DNA from: Prorocentrum cordatum
Lineage: Eukaryota > Sar > Dinophyceae > Prorocentrales > Prorocentraceae
Direction: 5' to 3'
Length of the DNA stretch: 64,000 nucleotides
Assembly: GCA_963575745.1 (NCBI GenBank)
Contig: CAUYUJ010015016.1
Location: forward strand, 842,244 to 906,243
A program made the translations under genes and the position numbers. This document shows positions 10,446 to 18,530 of this stretch, one piece after another. Under the pieces are notes generated by a model that was not told the DNA's origin, did not search any database, and worked only from the letters and a program-made list of their open reading frames with translations. Position 1 is the first letter of the stretch. Every line of letters starts with the position of its first letter.

Positions 10446-11399
10446 CTAGGCCTGCTGCCTGATGCATTCACTCTTCTCAAACTCCTCGAAGCCTACATTG
10501 CACGGGCACTCCCACACCCGATGAAAGAGAGTCTCTGTGCTCTGCTGGCATCTTGGACACTCTGTGGCTACTTCATATCCTAAGGCCGCCTGTCTTTCTC
10601 GAGTGAACTGTCTACCAGGCACTGCAGCATTCTGGAGACCTACAAGCTCATCAGCTTCCTTTTCTAAAAACTTGCGTACTTCGCGATTCGCCAGGAGAAC
10701 GCCCCCACCCCCAAGCTCCAGCCCCTCACCCCCATAATGAGAAGCGGCCTGGGTCCAAAACTGGGGCGCAAAGTCCTGGGCCAGGTCGTCGAGCAATTCA
10801 ATAAAATATGTATCCCCTTGCTCGAACCCAGCCTCCCTCGCGCGCGGCAGTCTCCAAACTTCGCTCCCGTTCGCAGTTGGGCGACGCCGCGAGTCGGGTG
10901 ATAACGGGGTCCACCCAGCCTCGTAGAGAGTGGCAATCACCGCGCTGATAGGCCCGCGCACCCTATTCCACCGCGTTCTAGCTGGCCAGAGCCGAGGGGT
11001 AAGATGCTTCCAAGCCGCTCTGATGCGGCCGTGGAGCTCTGGCGACGACTTCCAAACTAAACAAAGCTCGAGGGCCAACTGACGGCGCAACTCCAAACCA
11101 GGACCTTTGACCCCTAGATGCACGGCAAGCAACGTGGTCAGACAACGACCCGAACCCGTTCCAGCGATAGCCTGGCCAGCCTGCCGCCTAAGGTTATGAA
11201 TCTGACTCGGGCTCACACCATGCACTTGGCGCCCATGCACCGCTTGGGGAAGGGCCCCCGTGGTCCAAAGAGACTGCGATATCTTCGATAATTTAGCCGA
11301 GCGCCTGAGCTTACTGATGCGTCGGAACCTCTTGGTGGCCTTGACTAGACTACTCTTGGTCCGTTTGAGAATCCCAGCGTTGCCTACCGTGGTGTCGCA
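10446..11399 (-). pseudogene. LINE linker region with Cys/His motif
   Basis: In the same frame as the RT, after TGA 11400. The region is Arg/Leu-rich and helical. It ends with a C-P-R-C ... H-R-V-W-E-C-P pattern (about 10495-10555), which matches the C-x2-C-x8-H-x4-C zinc knot found after the RT in many LINEs. TAG at 10446-10448 interrupts before RNase H. Confidence 0.65.
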
Positions 11400-12085
11400 T
11401 CATAAATCTACCGCTGACACCTCAGCTGAATGCGGGACCTCGGCTGCCTTCAGCAACTGACTTATTCGAGCTCTAACGCGAGACGATGAGGCCAGAACAG
11501 TGGTCTTGTCAGAAATCACTAGCCGAGCCTCTCGCAGACCTTCAGTCAACACTCTTGCCGAGGCTGCCAAAGAGATCGCAGCGCTCTCTGCCGCCCCTTC
11601 GGCTCTCGAGACCGCATCGTCGATAAAGGACCACAGCCTGCAAACCTTGACCTGCCGCTGGGCGCGGTCCAAGATCGGAAACAGAAACAATTTCGCAAAC
11701 GGGGCCCCCAAGCAAGACCCTGCGACGAGGGAGCGCGTCGGGTAGATGGCCTCGCTAGCTCCTCCTTGACCCCTCAAAAACCTGGGCGCTAAATAGAGCT
11801 GAGACCCTAGCGCGACAACCAGGGCAGGACACCCGATGTCTAACGCTGTTTTGATTAGCATCACCAGGCTCAGTGAATCGTAAAATTTTGCTACATGCTA
11901 GCACTGCAGTCACATCGAGCAAGCTGCGCAGCAACGCGGCTCGCAATGCTGCGTGTCCCTTGATAGCCGTATACCAGAACTGGTCAAGGCCTGCACCCCA
12001 AGCCTCGACCAGCCCCGATCTCACTCGGCTCCAGAGCTTTATAACATTCGAAAGCATGCCGATCGTTCGGTCACCTCGCTGATTA
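11400..12085 (-). pseudogene. LINE reverse transcriptase domain (broken)
   Basis: The RT active-site box reads S-F-I-D-D-A-V (about 11607-11625), the usual xxDD signature. It is preceded by the template-grip-like segment SLVAGSCLGAPFAKLF. The N-terminal part lies in another frame (VTAVLACSKILRFTEP near 11880-11920), so one frameshift falls at about 11855-11880. In-frame TGA at 11400-11402 ends this segment, but the same frame continues without a break on the far side. The fingers domain is incomplete. Confidence 0.75.
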
Positions 12086-12106
12086 GGTTTGGCGTGGGAA
12101 AGACAG

Positions 12107-12121
12107 GGGGGGGGGGGGGGG
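12107..12121. repeat. G homopolymer at the LINE 5' junction
   Basis: A run of G at the point where LINE similarity stops. Confidence 0.9.
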
Positions 12122-12164
12122 GACTTGGGGCCCCGACTTGGGTCAAAGCACGGGCGGGGGGCCC

Positions 12165-12230
12165 TTTCGTGATCCAGATCCTTCTCCGCCTCCTCCGCCT
12201 CTTCCTTCTCCCCCTCCTCCACCCTATAGG
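12165..12230 (+). promoter_or_regulatory. Pyrimidine tract and 3' splice acceptor
   Basis: About 50 bases of C/T (cctcttccttctccccctcc) end in ccctatag immediately before coding sequence. This is a strong cis- or trans-splice acceptor context for the exon at 12231. Confidence 0.6.
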
Positions 12231-13420
12231 ACGCGGGCGTCGCGGCGCCGTGTGCTCGCGCGAAGGTCCTCTCGGAGGACGACTACAACATCAACCTGGC
12301 GCTGGCAGTGGAGATCTGCTCGTCGGACGACGATCCGCTGGCGGAGAGCAGCATGCGAGACGCAGCAACCGACGCGCTGGCGGAGAGCAGCACGCGAGAC
12401 GCAGCCGACACGCTGCCTGAGAGCAGCATGCGAGACGCAGCCGACACGCTTCCTGAGCCAGAGGCCCCAGTCTTCGAGAATGGCCAGAACAGCAGCTTCA
12501 AGGAGCCAGAGACCCCAGTCTTCGAGAAAGGCCGCATTCCCACGCCGTTGCGCGTCCCGAACGTCGACGAGCTGCTGGCCGCGGCGAAGTTGAAGCCAGG
12601 CGCGTGCGTCGAGCCCGACGCCGTGGACGGCATCCCGAAGGTCGCCAAGGCCAACGCCAAGGCGCAGCCCGCGCCGCAGGTCTTCGACAACATCCCGAAG
12701 GTCGCCATGGCCAAGGCGGAGCCCGTCGCGCCGCAGGTCTTCGATAGCATCCCGAAGGTCGCCATGGCCAAGGCGGGGCCCGCGCCGCAGGTCTTCGATG
12801 GCATCCCGAAGGTCGCCATGGCCAAGGCGGAGCCTGTGCCGCAGGTCTTCGACAGCACCCCGATCGCCAAGGCCAAGCCGCCGCCCTGCGACGGCACCCC
12901 GGAGATCGCCAAGCCCAAGCGGCCGCCTTCCGACGGCATCCCGAAGATCGCCAAGGCCAAGCCGCCGCCTTCCGACGGCATCCCGAAGATCGCCAAGGCC
13001 AAGCCGCCACCGGCCAAGGCCAAGGCTGCCAAGGCAGCGGGGGGCGCGACGGCTGCTCTGACGGAGGCGAAGGCCGCTCACATGGCCAAGCTCGGGCAGA
13101 CATCAGCGCTGAGGGCTGCGGCCAGGTACGACATCGACAAGTGGAACGCTGAGTGGGCTCACGTCATTGCCAAGATGCCAGAGGAAGCCAAACCCAAGGG
13201 CCCGCACGGTCAGTTCTCGTGGACGGCTCACACTACAGTTGGCCCGCTTCACAAGCAGTGCAGCATCGAGGCGATCTTGCGCAACAAGGGCTGGCGCGTG
13301 GCGAAGCCCAAGATGACCAAGGAGGAAGAGCCGCTCACCCCGTGGAACGACGACATTGCCAACGCTTGGGAGGTCACCAAGCAGAAGGCCGAGAAGAAGC
13401 TTTACGAGGTTGCTGACTAG
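12231..13420 (+). CDS. Repeat-bearing host-type protein, terminal exon
   Basis: The frame is open from the acceptor at 12230 to TAG 13418-13420 (396 codons). There is no ATG at its beginning, so it is probably a 3' exon or is trans-spliced. The N-terminus is acidic with three SSMRDAADTL-type repeats. The middle has about ten repeats of the pattern GIPKVAKAK / PAPQVFD, changing into DGIPKIAKAKPPPS. The last ~130 residues look folded (YDIDKWNAEWAHVIAKMPEE, ILRNKGWRVAKPKMTKEEE). Codons end almost always in G or C. No named domain was recognised. It is the best-preserved host-like coding sequence in the window. Repeat units differ at synonymous and conservative positions, which suggests selection on the protein. 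Confidence 0.7.
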
Positions 13421-13665
13421 GCTGAGTCCCCACGGTGAGTGACATGCAGTCGGGGCGCTGAAGGAGGAACCCTTTTCGTTGGGGAGGGGCTCGGAGTTCC
13501 CTAGGTTTTCCATGGGAAATCAAAGTGCCTCATGTGAAACAAAAACCTCGTTCCGGATAAGTTTAGGGTTCCTTGGGTCAGCGCCTCGAGTGCAGAGCGT
13601 CTGTGACGCTGGGTCTTGCGCCCTGGAGGTTCTCTTGCCCCGACGGCCCGAGAGGTCCCAGGATG

Positions 13666-13868
13666 ACCCCCAAGAGGCCCCCAAGAGGCCCCAAGAGGCT
13701 CCCAAGAGGCCCCCAAGAGGCCCCCAAGAGGCTCCCAAGAGGCCCCCAAGAGGCACCCAAGAGGCCTATGCAAGAGGCCTATGCAAGAGGCCTATGCAAG
13801 AGGCCCCCAAGAGGCCTATGTGCAAGAGGCCCCCACGAGGCCCCGCATGAGGCTCCCACGAGGCCCAC
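13666..13868. repeat. 12-bp minisatellite (cccaagaggccc type)
   Basis: About 17 degenerate units of (c)cccaagaggc, with a sub-block of ctatgcaagagg units. It shows no spacer structure, so it is not a CRISPR. Confidence 0.9.
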
Positions 13869-14562
13869 AAAACGGCACACCCCTCACGAAGATCGTGGCT
13901 CCATAGGAAGCTCCACTGAAAGCGGCACCCACAACGTGGCAATCACAGTTGCGTGTGGATTGGCCCCTCGCCAGGATAATTTCCTTACCCGAAGGCGTCT
14001 GGGGGGCGCAGGCCTCCCGAAGAGAACCCCGAGACGCTTTCTCACCCTTGCCGCTGTGGCACGGCATCGGCGGGGAAACCGTGGCCGCTGCCTTTTTTCT
14101 CTTCGCTGGCTTCGCGTGTCCATGTCATGCGGGTTGCAGGGCCACGTGCGTTTGGGCTGGCACTTTGATGGGCCTAGCCTCGCCAGGTTGACGCGGCCCT
14201 GCAGATTTCAATCGCACGCCTGACGAGCAGTGTGAAATCTCCATCCGATCCTCCCTCCTTACATCACCCTTCCAATGCTCCTTCCAACACTCCCCTCGGC
14301 TTCTCCAATCCCCATCGCTCGCTCCTTCCACCGCCCCTCTCCGCCACCTCCTTCTTCTTTACCGAGTCGCTATGGACATGCGAATGGCCAGCCGCCGATT
14401 TTGCAGCCTTCTTGTCGTTTTGCAAATCTGGGAGCGCTAGTGCGCCGACGCTCGAGTTTCGATGTACTTGGGGCCCCAAGCGCACAACGTAGCTAACGCC
14501 CAGGCTCAAGCTTTAGCACGTGCGTGCGTGTATTTAAACATCTAGTGTGTATACAAACCTGC

Positions 14563-14866
14563 ATGACATCCATACTAGTCGACTCCGATGGCGATTCCGA
14601 AATCGAGGAGGTGGACGACATGGGTTGAGTCGACCTCGACCAATTCTCCGAAGTCTCTCGCGCTAGGCGGAAGCGAATGCGACTCGTGGGCCCTCCAGCG
14701 TGCTCGAACGCAGTGTTGCAGTCGAAGTTGATCCCCAAGAAGATGGTCGTGATATGCACTTTGCTGCTGAACATTTTCGGCGCCCCTGATCGCGTGGACT
14801 CGGTAGAGCTGTTCGCTGGGTGCCAAAGCGTGAGCAAGGCCATGAGAGGCATGGGGTAAACGTACA
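14563..14866 (+). pseudogene. Methyltransferase-like protein, exon 1
   Basis: ATG at 14563 starts an acidic N-terminus (DSDGDSEIEEVDD). In-frame TGA at 14626-14628 interrupts it. The frame then runs on through a basic region to V-D-S-V-E-L-F-A-G-C-Q-S-V-S-K-A-M at about 14797-14850, a match to motif I (xLFAGxG, SAM binding) of C5-cytosine methyltransferase-like proteins. It ends at ATGGG followed by gtaaac, a good splice donor at 14863. The second half of the domain follows at 14932-15765. Without the TGA, or with a start downstream (ATG 14677), the gene could be functional. Confidence 0.55.
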
Positions 14867-14931
14867 ACTAAAACCTTTGCACCTCCTCTGGCTCCCCTGA
14901 GGCCCCATGCCCGTCCTCGCAAAAGGCCCCT

Positions 14932-15765
14932 TTGGCGCCTCCAAGCCTCATGAAAGACCCCCTCGAGGACTCAATTGGCGCCCCTTTGGATCCCAATTGC
15001 CGAGGCGCCCAGTACTCGGCAGTCGGCCTGGACTTTTCGACCATCAGCCCCATGGACGATGTCAACACGAGCAAGGGGTTCCTGAGAGCTGTGACATACG
15101 TGTTGGGGTTGAACCCGGGAGGATTTCTGTGGGCCGCTCCCCCGTGCAGCTCGTGGGTGTGGATGTCGCGCGGAAGCTCGGGACGAAACAAAGCAACGCC
15201 GATGGGAAACCAGGATCATGCTATAGTGAGAGCTGCTAACGAACAAGCTTCCAGAGTGCTGCTCCTGATTCTTATAGGTTGCGCAGTGAATGGTGTGATC
15301 TTTTTTGCCGAGCAGCCGATTTCGACCCTCCTTCCTGACCATTGTCGTTGGAAAATGTTTCAAGAGTTGTTGTCTGACCATTTGCACGTGGCATCCATGT
15401 GGATGCAAGTGTATGGGGGTGATACCCCCAAAAGGACATGGCTGATTAGCAACACGAGTGAGGTGAACCGCATCTGCGACAAACCAGTGAGTGTAGAAGC
15501 CGAGGTCAAAGTTAAGAGCTATGACACGGTAACCCACCCGACGGGCACAGTGAGCATAACAGCAAGCGAACACCTCAAAGGCACTGAAGCTTATCCTTTA
15601 GAGCTCGGCCGCGCCATTGCTGTTGCATCTTCAGTGCGCCAGAGCTGGTCAGATGAAGGCGTGGGCCTCGGCAACGTCTGCAGTATTCCCTGCTCGGACG
15701 AGTCTTGGGAGGAGGCCAATCTAGACTCTGTCATATCGGACTTGCGATCGATTCGCAGGTCCTAG
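14932..15765 (+). CDS. Methyltransferase-like protein, exon 2 (dinoflagellate family)
   Basis: A 277-codon open frame; the part before about 15015 is probably intron. Visible blocks are VGLDFSTISPMDDVNTSKGF, then LNPGGFLWAAPPCSSWVWMS at 15100-15165 (PPCSSW corresponds to motif IV, PPCQ, with the catalytic-type Cys), and FFAEQP (15300-15320), which resembles motif VI (ENV). A C-terminal extension follows. The combination ELFAG / PPCSSW / EQP is a recurrent dinoflagellate family that I know only as hypothetical proteins with a Rossmann-type methyltransferase look. The target-recognition region is not identifiable, so DNA methylation activity is an inference. The exon junction phase could not be settled. 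Confidence 0.6.
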   Translation: MAPPSLMKDPLEDSIGAPLDPNCRGAQYSAVGLDFSTISPMDDVNTSKGFLRAVTYVLGLNPGGFLWAAPPCSSWVWMSRGSSGRNKATPMGNQDHAIVRAANEQASRVLLLILIGCAVNGVIFFAEQPISTLLPDHCRWKMFQELLSDHLHVASMWMQVYGGDTPKRTWLISNTSEVNRICDKPVSVEAEVKVKSYDTVTHPTGTVSITASEHLKGTEAYPLELGRAIAVASSVRQSWSDEGVGLGNVCSIPCSDESWEEANLDSVISDLRSIRRS

Positions 15766-15817
15766 GGTCGGCGCGTGCCGATCGCCAGCAGCTAGCTGCA
15801 AGAGTAAACGTTCCTCG

Positions 15818-15855
15818 GCCTTTTCCTCCTCCTCCTCCTCCTCCTCCTCCTCCCT
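15818..15855. repeat. Short TCC tract
   Basis: Twelve near-perfect TCC units. Confidence 0.9.
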
Positions 15856-15859
15856 AGGG

Positions 15860-16340
15860 GTCCTCCCTCCACGGTGCATGCGCCTGTCGTCGGGGAGAGG
15901 GAAGGGGCTGCCGCCGCACGCGCCGCCCCTGCACCGGCGCCGGCCCGCGCGCGCCACCCTTGCAACGTTTGCTCTCTCGATCGGGCAGTCGTTAAGGGAG
16001 GTCTTTGAAAAAGAGGGGGTCAGCGCACCATTGCCCACGCAGGGCCCCCCATCTGGGGCCCCAGAAGGCTTCCAGGGGCCCATGGTCCCCTCCGCTGGCG
16101 GTTTACAACAACCCTCGACCACCCCGCCCCCCCTCCCTTAACGCCCGCCCTGCTCCATGAGGGTCCAAGGTGGCCCGCGCCGTCGCCGCGGCACCGCCGC
16201 GAGCAAAGTTAGCGAGCCTGAGTGCGAAACCAATGCAATCAAGCAAACGACTATTGCAACCAATGCAATCCAATCATGATTGGACACGAAACACTGTGAA
16301 CGCAAACCAAATGATTTAAACATAAACCCAAACTGGCCAA
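15860..16340. other. No supported gene
   Basis: GC-rich sequence followed by a moderately AT-rich stretch. I see no coding signature or repeat family here. Confidence 0.5.
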
Positions 16341-16348
16341 ATCGGCAA

Positions 16349-16421
16349 CCGTAAGATACCGTAAGATAGCACCCACATAGAATATGCGAACCGTGAGATA
16401 CCGTAAGATACCGGAAGATAG
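16349..16421. repeat. Tandem accgtaagat units
   Basis: Five to six copies of a 10-11-bp unit (accgtaagat, accgtgagat, accggaagat) with a 25-base interruption. Confidence 0.85.
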
Positions 16422-16623
16422 CTTTTTACGGGCACGTGATATATCTCATAGCTCATGCGTGAAAAACGTCGGGGCCCAGGAACCTGCTGAGTGTCCGATC
16501 GTGAGGCGGTCGAGGAGCATACCGAAGCCCTGATGTGCCAAACGAGACGTCGTTACCCCACGAATGCGCCCTGGAAGCCTTCGGGGGCAGGAGGAAGAGG
16601 AGGAAAGAAGGGATGTGAGGACA

Positions 16624-16644
16624 CATAGCCGTTTTGGCGCGAGT
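16624..16644 (+). other. Possible relic of the dinoflagellate spliced leader
   Basis: The 21 bases acatagccgttttggcgcgag match the dinoflagellate spliced-leader exon at 16 of 21 positions, with the core TAGCCxTTTTGGC intact. It lies about 205 bases upstream of the ATG at 16849, in the same orientation. Such relics mark gene copies that returned to the genome from trans-spliced mRNA. A chance match at this level is possible in a window of this size. Confidence 0.3.
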
Positions 16645-16848
16645 ATACTCCGATACAGTCGGACCGAGATGCAAGACCGAAGTCGGTTCGGGCAGAGCGC
16701 CCTTGTTGTTCTAATTTGTTTGTTCGTACTGGGGGGAGTATTATCGGATGTTCTGTGTGTTTTGGCCCATGGAGGGCCTCGTGTTGGCGGGTGGTGTTCT
16801 TCTGGTCTGGGTCCGACTGTAATCCCAGATCGTGCGCTCACTGTAGAC

Positions 16849-17640
16849 ATGAGCTACCGATTCCTTCGAGACGCGGATGGCCGCCTGGTGGTCGACTACA
16901 ACATGAAGGTAATCAAGATCAAGATTGAGAACCCAGAGCCTCCCTCGGGCGGAACGTCGACACCCCTGAGCAGCGCTTCGGGCGGTACGTCGACGCCTGG
17001 AAGCAGTGCCCATAAGCCCACGGCTGCGAAGTCCCCCTTCCCCGCGCCGCCCAAGCAGTTGATTGTCCCCAAGTGCCCGCCGATGATGTGTGACATCGGC
17101 CTCGCCGCGGCAGTCGACCCGACCCAGGGCGTCGACGACGGCGGTCAAGATGAAGATGCAGGCGAGGCCAAGAGGAGGAGGTTGACGTCCGGGCCAGAGG
17201 CGGAGGCGGCAGTGCCAGCTGCGCCGACAGAGGCGGAGGCGGCAGTGCCAGCGCAGGAGGTGGCAGCTCCACCCGCGCCGACACAGTCGGAGGCGGCAGT
17301 GCCAGCGCAGGCGGCAGCAGCAGGCCAGGAGCAGGAGGTGGCAGCTCCACCCGCGCCGACACAGTCGGAGGCGGCAGTGCCACAGCAGGCGGCAGCAGGC
17401 CATGAGCAGGAGGCGGCAGCTCCAGACGCGCCGACAGATGCGGAGGCGGACGACATGGCAGCTTTCAGCCCTGTGAAGAGGAACGACAAGGGGGAAGTCG
17501 ACGCGAAGGACCTCGAGGAGTCCCTGATGGAGGCGAACCAGAAGCTCGGCCAGGCCCGCAGGTCCATGCTTTGGGCCCGCATGGGCCGTCTGACCAACAA
17601 CGCGAGGACGAACGGGCTAAGGAGAGGGGGAGGGATTAGG
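16849..17640 (+). CDS. Unrecognised protein with Ala/Pro repeat and helical C-terminus
   Basis: ATG at 16849 follows cactgtag, a possible acceptor. The N-terminus is compact (MSYRFLRDADGRLVVDYNMK), then a Ser/Thr/Gly linker and a basic patch (AKRRRL). Three imperfect repeats of about 25 residues (EAAVPAQ ... AAPPAPTQS) follow. A charged helical segment (VDAKDLEESLMEANQKLGQA) ends in RRSMLWARMGRLTNN. Beyond about 17640 the frame runs into a TATG microsatellite until 17745, so the true end is probably a donor near 17610-17640. No family was recognised. The possible spliced-leader relic upstream would fit a retroposed copy. Confidence 0.5.
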
Positions 17641-17689
17641 AGGAGGAAGGAGGATAAAAACAACACGTGTGTACGCATATTCTTGTACC

Positions 17690-18084
17690 CAGATATGTAT
17701 AATTGTGTAGAGTATGTGTGTATGTATGTATTTATGCATGCATAAACGAATTTATGTCTGAATGAACGAATGAACGAACGGGCCCACAGTCATTTGTTTA
17801 TTTATTTGTGTGTAAATATGTATGTATGTGTGTATGCAAACATGCATGTATGCATGTATTGTTGTGTGTATGCATGTTTGCATGCATGTGCGTATGTATG
17901 TGTGAATGTACACATGTGTTTTTGTGTAGGTATGCAAGCGTGCATGTGCGCATGTTTGAATGTATCTACGTGTATATGTGTATGTTTATATATGTATATA
18001 CATTCATGCATGCATGAATGAATTTATATGTAAGTAAATATGTAGGTATGCATGTATGTATGTTTGTATGTATGTATGTATGTA
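17690..18084. repeat. TATG/TGTA microsatellite, left part
   Basis: Imperfect TATG tetranucleotide repeats with TTTG and CATG variants. It continues on the other side of the copia-1 insertion at 23969. Confidence 0.95.
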
Positions 18085-18215
18085 TGTAGCAATATCGAGG
18101 CTTTTCCTCTCAACCCTCGAAGCCAAAGGACCTGCAGTGCTTGCTCCTTCTCTGCCCTAACATGCTGACTCTTGCACACGGGGGTCCCTGACCCCAGCAA
18201 ATACAATCTACAACA
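18085..18215 (-). repeat. copia-1 3' LTR
   Basis: 131 bp, identical to 23838-23968 except at 18172. Confidence 0.95.
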
Positions 18216-18227
18216 CGCCCCCTTGGA
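18216..18227 (-). promoter_or_regulatory. copia-1 polypurine tract
   Basis: On the minus strand ccaagggggcg lies directly before the 3' LTR. It is short, but correctly placed for plus-strand priming. Confidence 0.55.
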
Positions 18228-18530
18228 AGCTTGGCTACCCACTGAGTCGAGCTTTCAACTGACTCCCGAAAACTTGTCACGGTGGGGCGTCCCCCAAAAG
18301 ACCTGCTGAGGCGTCCCTCAGGCTAAAGAAACGAACAACTGAAACTCTGCCCAGCAAAGAACTCAAACTTCGCTGGCTGGTCAGCAAGCTCAACTCAACT
18401 TCCAAGGGAAAGAAATAGCTCGAAACTCTGATATTAAGCATGATGGCAGGAGGAGAAAAGAAGAGAAAACAGAACGGCTCAAGGCAAGGCGCAGCCGCTC
18501 AAGGTCCTATCGACTGAGCCTCATTCACTG
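18228..18530 (-). other. copia-1 3' untranslated region
   Basis: Sequence between the RT-RNase H stop and the 3' LTR. No reading frame or repeat was seen. Confidence 0.7.

Larger units (their letters stand above)
8980..12105 (-). mobile_element. Non-LTR retrotransposon (LINE), 5'-truncated, RT plus RNase H type
   Basis: On the minus strand the order is RT, linker with a Cys/His knot, RNase H, then a Cys-rich C-terminal tail. No endonuclease or ORF1 is visible, and the element stops at a G-run at 12107-12121, so it is 5'-truncated. From 11864 to 9333 a single reading frame is kept with three internal stops (TGA 11400-11402, TAG 10446-10448, TAA 10005-10007). A frameshift lies near 11860 in the RT and another near 9450 in the tail. 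The copy is therefore dead. The 3' end is not sharply defined (about 8980-9130); no poly-A was found. Confidence 0.8.

Noticed and set aside
13666-13868. CRISPR-like array
   Set aside because: Units are contiguous and degenerate with no spacers, and the genome is eukaryotic.
14489-14512. Second spliced-leader-like sequence (cgtagc ... ggctcaag)
   Set aside because: Only the ends match; the TTTTGG core is absent and the spacing is wrong.
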